From assembly GCF_011516645.4 (NCBI RefSeq), contig NZ_CP088285.1, positions 3,366,501-3,430,500 of the forward strand: DNA of 64,000 bases, in the 5' to 3' direction. Origin of the DNA: Bradyrhizobium septentrionale (GTDB taxonomy: Bacteria > Pseudomonadota > Alphaproteobacteria > Rhizobiales > Xanthobacteraceae). Position 1 is the stretch's first letter. Every line of letters starts with the position of its first letter. Under the pieces are notes generated by a model. The model saw only the letters and a list, made by a program, of their open reading frames with translations. It searched no databases and was not told where the DNA came from. The translations under genes were made by a program, and so were the position numbers. This document shows positions 52,441 through 61,269 of the stretch, piece after piece.

Positions 52441-52710
52441 TTGGATCGACAGCGCCTCGACAAATGGCTGTGGCACGCGCGGGTGGTGAAGGCCCGCACC
52501 AGCGCGGCTGAACTCGTCGCCTCAGGGCATGTCCGCATCAACGGCACGCGCGAGAAATCGCCGGGCCATGCCGTGAAGCTAGGTGACGTCGTCACCGTCG
52601 CGCTCGACAACAGCGTCCGTGTGCTGAAAGTGATCGGCTTTGCCGAGCGGCGCGGCGACGCCGCGTCCGCGCGCCTGCTTTGCGAGGATTTGCAAGGAGG
52701 CAAGGAATAG
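52441..52710 (+). CDS. S4 domain RNA-binding protein (Hsp15-like)
   Basis: An 89-residue protein from TTG 52441; no ATG or GTG is available upstream in frame without entering the helicase gene. RLDKWLWHARVVKARTSA and VASGHVRINGTREKSPGHAV form the S4 fold, with VKLGDVVTVAL after it. Hsp15-type proteins bind stalled 50S subunits carrying peptidyl-tRNA. It begins 20 bases after the helicase stop and is probably co-transcribed with it, giving a two-gene RNA-metabolism unit. Confidence 0.9.
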   Translation: MDRQRLDKWLWHARVVKARTSAAELVASGHVRINGTREKSPGHAVKLGDVVTVALDNSVRVLKVIGFAERRGDAASARLLCEDLQGGKE

Positions 52711-52794
52711 CTATTTAGGGCCAGCAATTCCTTGCGGCTCCGGTATTCCTGCGCTACGCAACCCCGGAAAAAGTGGATCGTTTCGGAGTTTTGG

Positions 52795-53133
52795 ATGACC
52801 TACGTCGTCACTGAAGCCTGCATCAAGTGCAAATATACCGACTGCGTCGAGGTCTGCCCCGTCGATTGCTTCTACGAGGGCGAGAACATGCTGGTCATCC
52901 ACCCGGACGAATGCATCGATTGCGGCGTGTGCGAGCCGGAATGCCCGGCTGACGCCATCAAACCGGACACCGAGCCGGGCCTGGAAAAGTGGCTCGAGGT
53001 CAACCGCGACTACGCCAAGAGCTGGCCGAACATCACCCAGAAGAAGGACTCGCCCGAGGACGCCAAGGAGTGGGAAGGCAAGGAAGGCAAGTTCGAGAAA
53101 TATTTTTCTGCGAATCCGGGCAGCGGCGACTGA
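52795..53133 (+). CDS. fdxA: Ferredoxin FdxA, 7Fe-type
   Basis: A 112-residue ferredoxin from ATG 52795. [17 protein letters not shown] and [15 protein letters not shown] hold the ligands of one [3Fe-4S] and one [4Fe-4S] cluster as in FdxA of rhizobia. The acidic C-terminal helix region ([18 protein letters not shown]) is typical. It carries low-potential electrons in the cytoplasm; partners in this organism are not known. It is 84 bp downstream of the S4 gene. Confidence 0.95.
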   Translation: MTYVVTEACIKCKYTDCVEVCPVDCFYEGENMLVIHPDECIDCGVCEPECPADAIKPDTEPGLEKWLEVNRDYAKSWPNITQKKDSPEDAKEWEGKEGKFEKYFSANPGSGD

Positions 53134-53274
53134 GTTCGCCTGTCACCCTCGGGACTACCCCGATAAGGGCGGGCTTGGGCCGCCGCGGCCCTCCGTCCGG
53201 GCCGCCGATTTAACCCTAATGACGGACATATGACCCGAGGGTCCCCTGTTATGCCCGGAATCGGGCGTAAACCA

Positions 53275-53302
53275 TTGATTTTTGCGGAAAATGTGCTATA
53301 TT
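53275..53302 (+). promoter_or_regulatory. Candidate sigma-70-type promoter of carD
   Basis: TTGATT (53275-53280) and TATATT (53297-53302) are 16 bases apart, close to the consensus, in an AT-rich stretch about 100 bases before the candidate GTG start of carD. Confidence 0.55.
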
Positions 53303-53402
53303 GGGCACATTACAGGCCAAGAACCCCCTGCCATGCGTACCTTGTGGCTTCGAGGTTCCCGCAAACATCGAACAGGGGCGTGGCAGTTTCCGCGCGCAGG
53401 CT

Positions 53403-54347
53403 GTGTCACAGAAAACGCGTAAAAAGAGTGCTTCAAAGACGACGAAAAAAGCCGCTGTCGTTGCCCGCAGCGCAACCAAGGGCCGTGCCAAGGCGCCCGT
53501 GAAGGGGGCCAAGAAGGCGGCGGCTGCAAAGTCCTCAAAGAACAAAAGAAGCGTGATGCCAGAAAAGACTGCCAAGACTGCCGCGAAAGCGGCAGCTGCG
53601 AAGCCCGCTGCTGCGAAGGTCGCCCCCAAGACTGCTGCTGCCGCGCCGAAGCCGGCTGCCCCGAAGGCTGCCGTCCCCGCCGCTGCTCCGAAGGTTGCCG
53701 CCAAGCCGGCCGCTGCGCCGCCCCCGGCAGAGAAGAAGGTCGTGACCCAGCGTCAGGGCTTCAAGGCCAATGAATTCGTGGTCTATCCCGCTCACGGCGT
53801 CGGCCAGATCCTGGCGATCGAGGAGCAGGAGATCGCGGGCGCCAAGCTTGAGCTGTTCGTGATCAATTTCATGAAGGACAAGATGACGCTGCGCGTTCCG
53901 ACCGCGAAGGTCGCCAATGTCGGCATGCGCAAGCTGTCGGAGCCGGCGCTGGTCAAGAAGGCACTGGAGACGCTGAAGGGCCGCGCCCGCGTCAAGCGCA
54001 CCATGTGGTCGCGCCGCGCCCAGGAATACGAAGCGAAGATCAACTCGGGCGACATCGTTGCGATCGCCGAGGTGGTCCGCGATCTCTATCGTTCGGAATC
54101 GCAGCCTGAGCAGTCGTACAGCGAACGCCAGCTCTACGAAGCGGCGCTCGACCGTCTGTCGCGCGAGATCGCGGTCGTGCAGCACTCGACCGAGACCGAG
54201 GCGATCAAGGAGATCGAAGGCCAGCTCGCCAAGAGCCCGCGCCGCGGCGCCAAGGCGGAAGCCGAGGGTGAAGGCGAGGGCGATGCCGACGGTGAGGATC
54301 TCGACAGCGATGGCGACGATACCAGCGTCGCCGACGAAGCCGCCTAA
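53403..54347 (+). CDS. carD: CarD family transcriptional regulator with basic N-terminal extension
   Basis: The C-terminal ~190 residues are CarD/CdnL: FKANEFVVYPAHGVGQILAI, FMKDKMTLRVPTAKVANVGM and the helical SEPALVKKALETLKGRA. CarD binds RNA polymerase beta and stabilises open promoter complexes, notably at rRNA promoters. The N-terminal ~125 residues are Lys/Ala/Pro-rich and histone-H1-like (TRKKSASKTTKKAAVVARSA). GTG 53403 includes it all; ATG 53556 gives a 263-residue protein without its first 51 residues. The C-terminus is acidic. A strong terminator follows 23 bases after the stop. Confidence 0.9.
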   Translation: MSQKTRKKSASKTTKKAAVVARSATKGRAKAPVKGAKKAAAAKSSKNKRSVMPEKTAKTAAKAAAAKPAAAKVAPKTAAAAPKPAAPKAAVPAAAPKVAAKPAAAPPPAEKKVVTQRQGFKANEFVVYPAHGVGQILAIEEQEIAGAKLELFVINFMKDKMTLRVPTAKVANVGMRKLSEPALVKKALETLKGRARVKRTMWSRRAQEYEAKINSGDIVAIAEVVRDLYRSESQPEQSYSERQLYEAALDRLSREIAVVQHSTETEAIKEIEGQLAKSPRRGAKAEAEGEGEGDADGEDLDSDGDDTSVADEAA

Positions 54348-54370
54348 GCGGCGCTGCAAGGTTTCAGATG

Positions 54371-54402
54371 AAAAGCCCGGTCGGAAGACCGGGCTTTTTG
54401 TT
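54371..54402 (+). terminator. Rho-independent terminator of carD
   Basis: AAAAGCCCGGTC, loop GGAA and GACCGGGCTTTTT make a near-perfect 12-bp stem with a T-run: a textbook intrinsic terminator just after carD. Confidence 0.92.
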
Positions 54403-54510
54403 TGCGCGGCGCGCGTTGCAACGCCACCGAAATGGCAACGCTGCGTCCACGCGGCTCTCTATTCGTAGTCCGGATGAAGCGAAGCGAAATCCGGGGCCGG
54501 TCGATCCGCA

Positions 54511-54654
54511 GATACTTCACCGCTGCTTCTCGAGCTTGCGCGCGAGCGTACGGCGGTGCATGCCGAAGCGGCGATGTCGGAGTGCTGCAATCGGTCTCGA
54601 TCAGGATCCGGTGGATGCGTTCCATTTCAGCCCCCGATCGAGGTGAGGCGCGCG
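54511..54654 (-). pseudogene. Decayed partial copy of the regR 3' end
   Basis: The plus-strand text TTCACCGCTGCTTCTCGAGC followed by TTGCGCGCGAGCGTACGGCG parallels 55303-55342, the C-terminal codons of regR, with scattered base changes and several indels. The match continues through the ATCGGTCTCGATCAGG segment to CGATCGAGGTGAGGCGCGCG, that is, about 140 bp. It is out of frame and has no stop at the expected place, so it is non-functional. It must come from a partial duplication of this locus or an exchange with a relative. Confidence 0.75.
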
Positions 54655-54829
54655 AAACCTCCGGATGCCGAACGGCTCGAAAGCCACGTAAACGATCCTG
54701 ACCAGAATCGTCTTGAGTTGTTTCACGGATGACGACGGCAATCGGTGCCCGGCATGCTATGCTGGCCGCCCTGCCGTTATTGGATCGACGTTACGATGAC
54801 CGATCAATTTTGCAGCGAGGAGAAATCCG

Positions 54830-55228
54830 ATGGCATCCAATGTTGAGGCAACCAGGAAGGGCTATGAAGCCTTTCAACGAGGTGACATTCCAGCGCTCAT
54901 CAGGGATCTGATCGATGATGACTGCACGTGGATAACCCCGGGTCCCCAGGACAAATTGCCTTGGGCTGGGACCTTTAGGGGAAAGCAGCAGATTGCAAAC
55001 TTCTTCGTCCAGGTCGGCGAGAATCTGGAATTCAGCGAGTTTGCTCCGCGTGAGATGATCGAGCAGGGCGACACTGTCGTGGTCTTGGGTACACTCACGG
55101 CGCGGGCAAAGAAAACAGGCAAGACCGTAACGAACGAATGGGCCCACGTTTTCAAGTACCGCGACGGAAAGGCGGTCCGTTTTCAGGAGTACATCGACAC
55201 TGCGGCGGATGTTGCCGCGATGTCGTGA
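54830..55228 (+). CDS. Nuclear transport factor 2 (SnoaL-like) family protein
   Basis: A 132-residue protein from ATG 54830 with GAGGAG just upstream. Its SnoaL-like signature includes TRKGYEAFQRGDIPALIRDL, DDDCTWITPGPQDKLPWAGT and YRDGKAVRFQEYIDTA. Members are often small isomerases/hydrolases or ligand carriers; the substrate is unknown. It sits between regR and its decayed fragment, on the opposite strand, so it may have been part of the event that made the fragment. Confidence 0.85.
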   Translation: MASNVEATRKGYEAFQRGDIPALIRDLIDDDCTWITPGPQDKLPWAGTFRGKQQIANFFVQVGENLEFSEFAPREMIEQGDTVVVLGTLTARAKKTGKTVTNEWAHVFKYRDGKAVRFQEYIDTAADVAAMS

Positions 55229-55299
55229 CGGAGCGAGGGGCGGCCGGCTGAATCAGGCGCGCATTCGCGTGTCTCGTTGGCGTCGTCGGCCTCTGTCGC

Positions 55300-55836
55300 C
55301 TACTTCACCCGCTGCTTCTCGAGCTTGCGCGCCAGCGTCCGGCGGTGCATGCCGAGGCGGCGGGCGGCTTCGGAGATGTTGAAATCGGTCTCGATCAGGG
55401 TCTGGTGGATGCGTTCCCATTCCAGCGTCTTGATCGAGGTCGGCCGCGCGCCGACCTCGATGGCGGCATTGCCTTGCGCTTTAAGGAATGCGGCCTCGAT
55501 GTCGTCGGTGTTGGAGGGCTTGGCCAGATAGTGGCAGGCGCCGAGCTTGATCGCCTCGACCGCAGTCGCGATGCTGGCGAACCCGGTCAGCACGACGATC
55601 AGCATGTCAGGATCATGCGCGTGCAGCGCTTCGACGCAGGCGAGACCGGAGGCGCCACCGGCGAGCTTCAGGTCGACCACGGCATAGCCGGGCGATTGTA
55701 CTTCCAGGAGATCGCGGACCTCGTCGAGCGAGGCCGACACCGCGACACCATAGCCGCGGCGCTCGAACGAGCGCTTCAGCGTGCGGGCAAAGCCTGAATC
55801 GTCCTCGACGATCAGGAGCTGGCGTTCATCCGTCAA
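55300..55836 (-). CDS. regR: Response regulator RegR/ActR/PrrA
   Basis: A 178-residue regulator. The receiver domain has LLIVEDDSG, phospho-acceptor Asp in YAVVDLKL, LTGFASI and the Lys in YLAKPSN. The C-terminal Fis-type helix-turn-helix is FNISEAARRLGMHRRTLARK, the signature of the RegA/RegR/ActR group. It controls redox-dependent genes for respiration, nitrogen fixation and carbon metabolism. Its start overlaps the end of regS by 11 bases, so the pair is coupled. Confidence 0.95.
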   Translation of the reverse strand: MTDERQLLIVEDDSGFARTLKRSFERRGYGVAVSASLDEVRDLLEVQSPGYAVVDLKLAGGASGLACVEALHAHDPDMLIVVLTGFASIATAVEAIKLGACHYLAKPSNTDDIEAAFLKAQGNAAIEVGARPTSIKTLEWERIHQTLIETDFNISEAARRLGMHRRTLARKLEKQRVK

Positions 55837-57211
55837 GATGGTCTCCGATCGCGAGCGTCGAGAGCGGCAGCTCGAGCCTGACCGCGGCGCCGATGTCCGG
55901 CCGGTTGCGCGCCGTCACCACGCCGCCCAGCTTGCGCACCACGTTGCCGACCAGGAACAGGCCGAGGCCGCTGCCGGGGCTGCCCTTGGTCGATTGATAC
56001 GGCTTGCCGACATGCGCCAGCATCTCGCGCGAGAAGCCCGGGCCGCGATCGATCACCGACAGCACCAGCCTGTCGCGATCGCGCTCCGCCGTCAGCTCGA
56101 TCCAGTCGCGCGAGACCTCGGCGGCATTGTCGAGCACGTTGAAGATCGCCTGCTTGAGCGCGATGTCGGAGACGATCGGCAGGTCGGCCCCGAAGGCGTT
56201 GCGGAAATACAGCGTGGCCGACGGCCGCGACGTCCGCCATTCCTCGACCAGCGCCGACAGGAACGCGGCGACCGTGGTCGGCGAGGACCCTTCGCCGCGG
56301 GCCTCGCCGGCCGACAGCAGGATGCCGGTGACGATCGTCTTGCAGCGCTGCACCGAGATCTCCATCTCGCCGAGGTCTTGCGCCAGCTCGGGATCGGAGG
56401 CGAGCGCCGGCATCCGGCGCCAGTCGCCCAGGATGACCGAGAGCGAGGAAAGCGGCGTGCCGAGCTCGTGCGCGGCACCGGAGGCCAGCAGCCCCATCCG
56501 GACGATGTGGTCCTGTTCGGCCGCGTCCTGGCGCAGCGCCGCGAGGCGGAGGTCGCGGTCGCGCAGGTTGCGGTTGATCCGCGTCATGAACACCACGAGC
56601 AGCACGGCGTCGAGCACGAGGCCGATGAAGGTGCCGACGATATGGAGGTTGAACGCATCGGCAAAGCCTTGCTGCGGCAGCTCCAGCGGCCGGTAGTAGC
56701 TGGTCAGCCAGGCGAAGTTCATGCACACCAGCGCCACCAGCGACCAGGTCGAGGGGGCGTCGAGCAGCACCGCGCCAAGCGTGACCTGCAGCAGATAGAG
56801 CGATGTGAAAGGATTGGTGGCGCCGCCGCTGAGATAGAGCAGGACGGTGAGCGCAGCAACGTCGAGCGTCAGCGCGATCAGGAGCTCGCGGTTGTTGATG
56901 TCGGCGCGGTAGCGCAGCCACAGCAGGCTGACGAGATTGAGCGCCACCAGCCCCGAGATCACGGCCGCCATCGGCATCAGCGGCAGCGCGACGCCCATCC
57001 AGAACTGCACGAAGCCGATGGTCGCGATCTGGCCGATCACCGCGATCCAGCGCAGCTGGACCAGCAGGGCCATGTTCTTGCGGTTGGTGGCGACGTCGGC
57101 CGGGGCTGCGAGATCGAACGGCATGCCGGCGGCTCCGCTCACGGCGTGCGGCATCACGGCCGAGCCGGTCGCGGCCTTTTCGTCATGCGGATCCGATGTG
57201 CGCTCGAGCAT
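55826..57211 (-). CDS. regS: Redox-sensing histidine kinase RegS/RegB/ActS
   Basis: A 461-residue kinase. Six hydrophobic segments lie in the first ~210 residues, with the quinone-linked motif GGATNPF between two of them. The H-box is AHELGTPLSSLS. QRCKTIV holds the cysteine that matches the redox-active Cys of RegB, and the ATP site has DNAAEVSRD and GSGLGLFLV. It senses the redox state of the ubiquinone pool and phosphorylates RegR. It overlaps surf1 by 29 bases, and surf1 follows the cyo genes, so transcription may run through from the oxidase operon. Confidence 0.95.
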   Translation of the reverse strand: MLERTSDPHDEKAATGSAVMPHAVSGAAGMPFDLAAPADVATNRKNMALLVQLRWIAVIGQIATIGFVQFWMGVALPLMPMAAVISGLVALNLVSLLWLRYRADINNRELLIALTLDVAALTVLLYLSGGATNPFTSLYLLQVTLGAVLLDAPSTWSLVALVCMNFAWLTSYYRPLELPQQGFADAFNLHIVGTFIGLVLDAVLLVVFMTRINRNLRDRDLRLAALRQDAAEQDHIVRMGLLASGAAHELGTPLSSLSVILGDWRRMPALASDPELAQDLGEMEISVQRCKTIVTGILLSAGEARGEGSSPTTVAAFLSALVEEWRTSRPSATLYFRNAFGADLPIVSDIALKQAIFNVLDNAAEVSRDWIELTAERDRDRLVLSVIDRGPGFSREMLAHVGKPYQSTKGSPGSGLGLFLVGNVVRKLGGVVTARNRPDIGAAVRLELPLSTLAIGDHLDG

Positions 57212-57968
57212 CTGGGCCTGTGTCGCGAGACAGATTGCGGGCTGCGCCGATCAGGCGGCGCACGGCGGCGCGTCGTGAGTCCCACCTTGGATCGGCGCCG
57301 GCGCGACCCCCGCCGCTGATGATGCGCAGGAGCGCGCCCGCCAGCATAAAGGCCAGCGCGAACCATGTCAGCGCGTAAATCAGGTGGTTGTTCGGAAACC
57401 GCACCATCGTGAGCCCGCCGACCGGGGTGCCGCCCGGATTGGGCGTCGCATCGGCGTCGATGAAGAAGGGGGCTACTTTCGACAATCCGTGGCTGGCTGC
57501 GATCGCAGTGACGTCGCGCGAATACCAGCGGCCCGATGCGGGGTCGTTGTTGCGCAGGAAGCCGCCCTTCGGCTCCGAGATTCGCAAGAGGCCGGTGACG
57601 CTGACGGTGCCCTGCGGCTCGCCGTCGCGCCGTGTCGCGGGATCGCGCCGCTCAGGCGGCACAAAGCCGCGATTGACCAGCACCGTGGTTCCGTCGGCCG
57701 TTTGCAGCGGGGTCAGCACCCAGAAGCCCGGGCCGTCCGTTGTCACGGCCTGCACCAGCGTCTCGTCGGCATTGAGGAAAGTGCCGCGCACGGTGACGCG
57801 GCGGTACTCGTCGCTCGCGGCGGTGACCGCCAGCCATGACGAAGGCGGCGGTGGCGCTATCGGCGCCGCATGCATACGCTGCTCGACCCGCTCGATCAGC
57901 GCCAGCTTCCAGGTCCTGCGTTCGACCTGCCAGACTCCGAGCGCGGTCAGCAGCACCACGCCCAGCAT
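57183..57968 (-). CDS. SURF1 family cytochrome oxidase assembly protein
   Basis: A SURF1 protein: an N-terminal TM segment (GVVLLTALGVWQVERRTWK), YRRVTVRGTFLN, VLTPLQTADGTTVLVNRGFV and a second TM near the end (LIYALTWFALAFMLAGALL). Start shown at ATG complement 57966-57968. The frame stays open to 58304 through a dispersed repeat; the next upstream ATG is 58119-58121, whose first ~40 codons are repeat sequence. SURF1 helps assemble haem a oxidases; a Surf1q protein is encoded with the qox operon in Paracoccus, fitting this spot beside cyoABCD. Confidence 0.85.
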   Translation of the reverse strand: MLGVVLLTALGVWQVERRTWKLALIERVEQRMHAAPIAPPPPSSWLAVTAASDEYRRVTVRGTFLNADETLVQAVTTDGPGFWVLTPLQTADGTTVLVNRGFVPPERRDPATRRDGEPQGTVSVTGLLRISEPKGGFLRNNDPASGRWYSRDVTAIAASHGLSKVAPFFIDADATPNPGGTPVGGLTMVRFPNNHLIYALTWFALAFMLAGALLRIISGGGRAGADPRWDSRRAAVRRLIGAARNLSRDTGPDARAHIGSA

Positions 57969-58019
57969 GCCGAGCGTGAGCAGCGTGTAACGGCGGAGCG
58001 CAGAATTGCGGCCGCGTCG

Positions 58020-58215
58020 GGACTGCGCCCCCTCTCCCGCCTGCGGGGGAGGGTTGGGGTGGGGGTGTCGCCGCGAGTCGGAAGGTTCATTGAGTGGAGA
58101 AAGCCCCCACCCGGATCGCATCTTACGATGCGACGTAGCCGAAGCTTTGCTTCGGCGTTCTTCAGAGACGGCCGCCGACGGCGGCCTACGCTCCCCCGCA
58201 AGCGGGAGAGGTGAA
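58020..58215. repeat. Dispersed hairpin repeat overlapping the open frame of surf1
   Basis: Contains CCCTCTCCCGCCTGCGGGGG at the left and CTCCCCCGCAAGCGGGAGAG at the right, so the ends form hairpins, with a CCCCCACCC box inside. It resembles the 11644-11775 element. It fills the gap between cyoD and the surf1 core, and its open frame runs into surf1. Confidence 0.7.
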
Positions 58216-58240
58216 GAAGGGCCTGCAGCGCCCCGCATCG

Positions 58241-58633
58241 TCACGGCATCTGGCTCATGTCGTGCAGGGGCATCATATTGACGTTGAGATGATGCATGAC
58301 CCACAGCGAGCCGGTCAGCGCGATCACCACCATGATCACGGTGAAGATCAGCGCCATCATGGTCCAGCCGTTCTCGGACCGCGTGTTCATGTGCAGGAAG
58401 TACACCATGTGCACGACGATCTGCGCCGCGGCGAGCACCAGCACGATCAGCGCGGTGACCGCCTTGTCGGCGATCGCGCCGATCATCACCAGCCAGAACG
58501 GCACCGCGGTGAGGATCACCGAGAGGCCGAAGCCGATCAGATAGGTCTTCAGTGAGCCATGGGCGGCGCCATCGTGGGCGTGGTGGCCGTGATCGCCGGC
58601 GGCGGAGTGCAGGGCGTGAGAGTCTGTTGTCAT
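58241..58633 (-). CDS. cyoD: Cytochrome o ubiquinol oxidase subunit IV
   Basis: A 130-residue membrane protein from ATG complement 58631-58633, with a His-rich N-terminus (HGHHAHDGAAHGSLKTY) and three TM segments (LIGFGLSVILTAVPFWLVM; ALIVLVLAAAQIVVHMVYFL; MMALIFTVIMVVIALTGSLW). It fits CyoD, which stabilises the CuB site during assembly. Overlaps cyoC by four bases. Confidence 0.93.
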   Translation of the reverse strand: MTTDSHALHSAAGDHGHHAHDGAAHGSLKTYLIGFGLSVILTAVPFWLVMIGAIADKAVTALIVLVLAAAQIVVHMVYFLHMNTRSENGWTMMALIFTVIMVVIALTGSLWVMHHLNVNMMPLHDMSQMP

Positions 58634-59259
58634 CGCAGCATTCCCAGGAGGTAGACGAAGGTGAAGACGCCGATCCACACCACGTCGAGGAAGTGCCAGA
58701 ACATCGAGAGGCACATCAGCCGGCGCCGGTTGGCTTCGGTCAGGCCGAAACGCGCGGTCTGCACCATCAGCGTCACCAGCCAGACCAGGCCGAAGGTGAC
58801 GTGCAGGCCGTGGGTGCCGACCAGGGTGAAGAACGACGACAGGAAGGCGCTGCGCTGCGGCGTTGCGCCCTCATGGATCATGTGCGCGAACTCGGTGAGC
58901 TCGATGCCGAGGAAGGCGAGGCCGAACAGTCCGGTGATCGCAAGCCAGATCTGAGTCGCGCCGATCCGCGACTTCTCCATCGTCAGCATGGCAAAGCCGT
59001 AGGTGATCGAGGAGAGCAGCAGCATCGTGGTGTTGAGCGCGACCAGCTTGAGGTCGAACAGGTCCTTTGGCGCCGGGCCGGCGGCATAATTGCCGCCGAG
59101 CACGCCATAGGTCGCAAACAGCATCGCGAAGATGAGGCAGTCGCTCATCAGGTAGATCCAGAAGCCCAGCATGGTGCTGGCGCCTTCCGGATGCGCATGC
59201 TCGTCGATGACGTGAAAGACCGGTTCGGAGCCTTGGGTGGAGACGGTAGCAACGGTCAT
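58630..59259 (-). CDS. cyoC: Cytochrome o ubiquinol oxidase subunit III
   Basis: A 209-residue membrane protein with five TM segments, including [20 protein letters not shown], and the conserved [18 protein letters not shown]. It matches haem-copper oxidase subunit III of the quinol type. It overlaps cyoB and cyoD by four bases each, so all three are translationally coupled. Confidence 0.95.
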   Translation of the reverse strand: MTVATVSTQGSEPVFHVIDEHAHPEGASTMLGFWIYLMSDCLIFAMLFATYGVLGGNYAAGPAPKDLFDLKLVALNTTMLLLSSITYGFAMLTMEKSRIGATQIWLAITGLFGLAFLGIELTEFAHMIHEGATPQRSAFLSSFFTLVGTHGLHVTFGLVWLVTLMVQTARFGLTEANRRRLMCLSMFWHFLDVVWIGVFTFVYLLGMLR

Positions 59260-61259
59260 GGCTGGGCTCCCGCGGCGAGAACGCGCGTCCGCGCGTCTTC
59301 GGCCCGCACCACCTCATCCGCCGGGATGTGGAAGTCGCGGTGATAGTTGAAGGTGTGGCCGATCGCGACCGCGAGCAGCGCTATGAAGCTGACGGCGGCG
59401 AGCCACCAGATGTACCAGATCAGGCCGAACCCCATCACCGTCGCCAGTCCGGCGAGGATGACGCCGGTGCCGGTGTTGGACGGCATATGGATCGGCTTGA
59501 AGCCGGTGAGCGGGCGCCGGTAGCCGCGGCGCTTCATGTCCCACCAGGCGTCGTTGTCGTAGACCACGGGCGTGAAGGCGAAATTGTAGTCCGGCGGCGG
59601 CGACGATGTCGCCCATTCCAGCGTGCGCGCGTCCCAGGGATCGCCGGTGGTGTCCTTGAGCTGTTCGCGTCTGAGAATGCTGACCGCGAACTGCACCAGC
59701 ATCGCGCCGATGCCGAGCAGGATCAGGAACGCGCCGAAAGCCGCGATGACGAACCAGATCTGCAAGGACGGATCGTCGAACACGCGGAGCCGTCTGGTCA
59801 CGCCCATCAGGCCGAGCACGTAGAGCGGCATGAAGGCGAAGTAGAAGCCCGAGACCCAGAACCAGAACGACAGCTTGCCCCAGAACGGATCGAGCCTGAA
59901 GCCGAACGCCTTCGGGAACCAGTAGTTGATGCCGGCAAACAGGCCGAACAGCACGCCGCCGATGATCACGTTGTGGAAATGCGCGATCAGGAACAGGCTG
60001 TTATGCAGCACGAAATCGGCCGGCGGCACCGCGAGCAGCACGCCGGTCATGCCGCCGATCACGAAGGTCAGCATGAACGCCACCGTCCACATCATCGGCA
60101 GCTCGAAGCGGATCCGGCCGCGATACATCGTGAACAGCCAGTTGAACATCTTCGCGCCCGTCGGGATCGAGATGATCATGGTGGTGATGCCGAAGAACGA
60201 GTTCACGCTGGCGCCGGAGCCCATCGTGAAGAAGTGGTGCAGCCAGACCAGGTAGGACAGGATGGTGATGACGACCGTGGCGTAGACCATCGAGGTGTAG
60301 CCGAACAGCCGCTTGCCGGAGAACGTCGCGGTCACCTCGGAGAAGATGCCGAACGCCGGCAGCACCAGGATGTAGACCTCGGGGTGGCCCCAGATCCAGA
60401 TCAGGTTCACGTACATCATCGGGTTGCCGCCGAAGTCGTTCGTGAAGAAATTGGTGCCGACGTAGCGGTCGAGCGACAGCAGCGCCAGCACCGCGGTCAG
60501 CACCGGGAAGGAGGCGACGATCAGGACGTTGGTGCAGAGCGAGGTCCAGGTGAACACCGGCATCTTCATCATCGTCATGCCCGGCGCGCGCAGCTTGACG
60601 ATGGTGCAGACCAGGTTGATGCCCGAGAGCGTCGTGCCGACGCCGGCGACCTGTAGCCCCCATATGTAATAGTCGACGCCGACGTCAGGACTGTAGCCGA
60701 TGTTCGACAGCGGCGGGTAGGCGAGCCAGCCGGTGCGGGCGAATTCGCCGACGAACAGCGACATCATCACCAGCACGGCGCCGCCGACCGTCATCCAGAA
60801 GCTGAAGTTGTTCAGAAAAGGGAAGGAAACGTCGCGGGCGCCGATCTGCAGCGGCACCACATAGTTCATCAGGCCGGTCACCAGCGGCATCGCCACGAAG
60901 AAGATCATGATCACGCCATGCGCGGTGAAGACCTGGTCGTAGTGATGGGCCGGGAGATAGCCGTCGGAGCCGTTGAAGGCGATCGCCTGCTGCAGGCGCA
61001 TCATCAGTGCGTCCGCGAAGCCGCGCAGCAGCATCACGATGCCGAGGATCATGTACATGATGCCGATGCGCTTGTGGTCGACGGTGGTGAACCACTCGCG
61101 CCACAGATAGCCCCAGAGCCGGAAGTAGGTGACCAGCGCAAACAGCGCGAGGCCGCCGGTCGCGACCACCGCGAAAGTGCCGACCAGGATCGGCTCATGG
61201 AACGGCAGCGCTTCCAGATTGAGGCGGCCGAAGATCATCTTGATGAGATCGGGATTCAT
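59256..61259 (-). CDS. cyoB: Cytochrome o ubiquinol oxidase subunit I
   Basis: A 667-residue catalytic subunit with about 15 TM segments. Active-site elements are intact: [15 protein letters not shown] (cross-linked His-Tyr and CuB ligand), [10 protein letters not shown] (CuB His pair) and the haem-ligand region HFHNVIIGG. Length, N-terminal [20 protein letters not shown] and C-terminal extension match CyoB of bo3-type oxidases. It reduces O2 to water with electrons from ubiquinol while pumping protons across the inner membrane. Confidence 0.97.
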   Translation of the reverse strand: MNPDLIKMIFGRLNLEALPFHEPILVGTFAVVATGGLALFALVTYFRLWGYLWREWFTTVDHKRIGIMYMILGIVMLLRGFADALMMRLQQAIAFNGSDGYLPAHHYDQVFTAHGVIMIFFVAMPLVTGLMNYVVPLQIGARDVSFPFLNNFSFWMTVGGAVLVMMSLFVGEFARTGWLAYPPLSNIGYSPDVGVDYYIWGLQVAGVGTTLSGINLVCTIVKLRAPGMTMMKMPVFTWTSLCTNVLIVASFPVLTAVLALLSLDRYVGTNFFTNDFGGNPMMYVNLIWIWGHPEVYILVLPAFGIFSEVTATFSGKRLFGYTSMVYATVVITILSYLVWLHHFFTMGSGASVNSFFGITTMIISIPTGAKMFNWLFTMYRGRIRFELPMMWTVAFMLTFVIGGMTGVLLAVPPADFVLHNSLFLIAHFHNVIIGGVLFGLFAGINYWFPKAFGFRLDPFWGKLSFWFWVSGFYFAFMPLYVLGLMGVTRRLRVFDDPSLQIWFVIAAFGAFLILLGIGAMLVQFAVSILRREQLKDTTGDPWDARTLEWATSSPPPDYNFAFTPVVYDNDAWWDMKRRGYRRPLTGFKPIHMPSNTGTGVILAGLATVMGFGLIWYIWWLAAVSFIALLAVAIGHTFNYHRDFHIPADEVVRAEDARTRVLAAGAQP

Positions 61260-61269
61260 GCGGCGCTCC

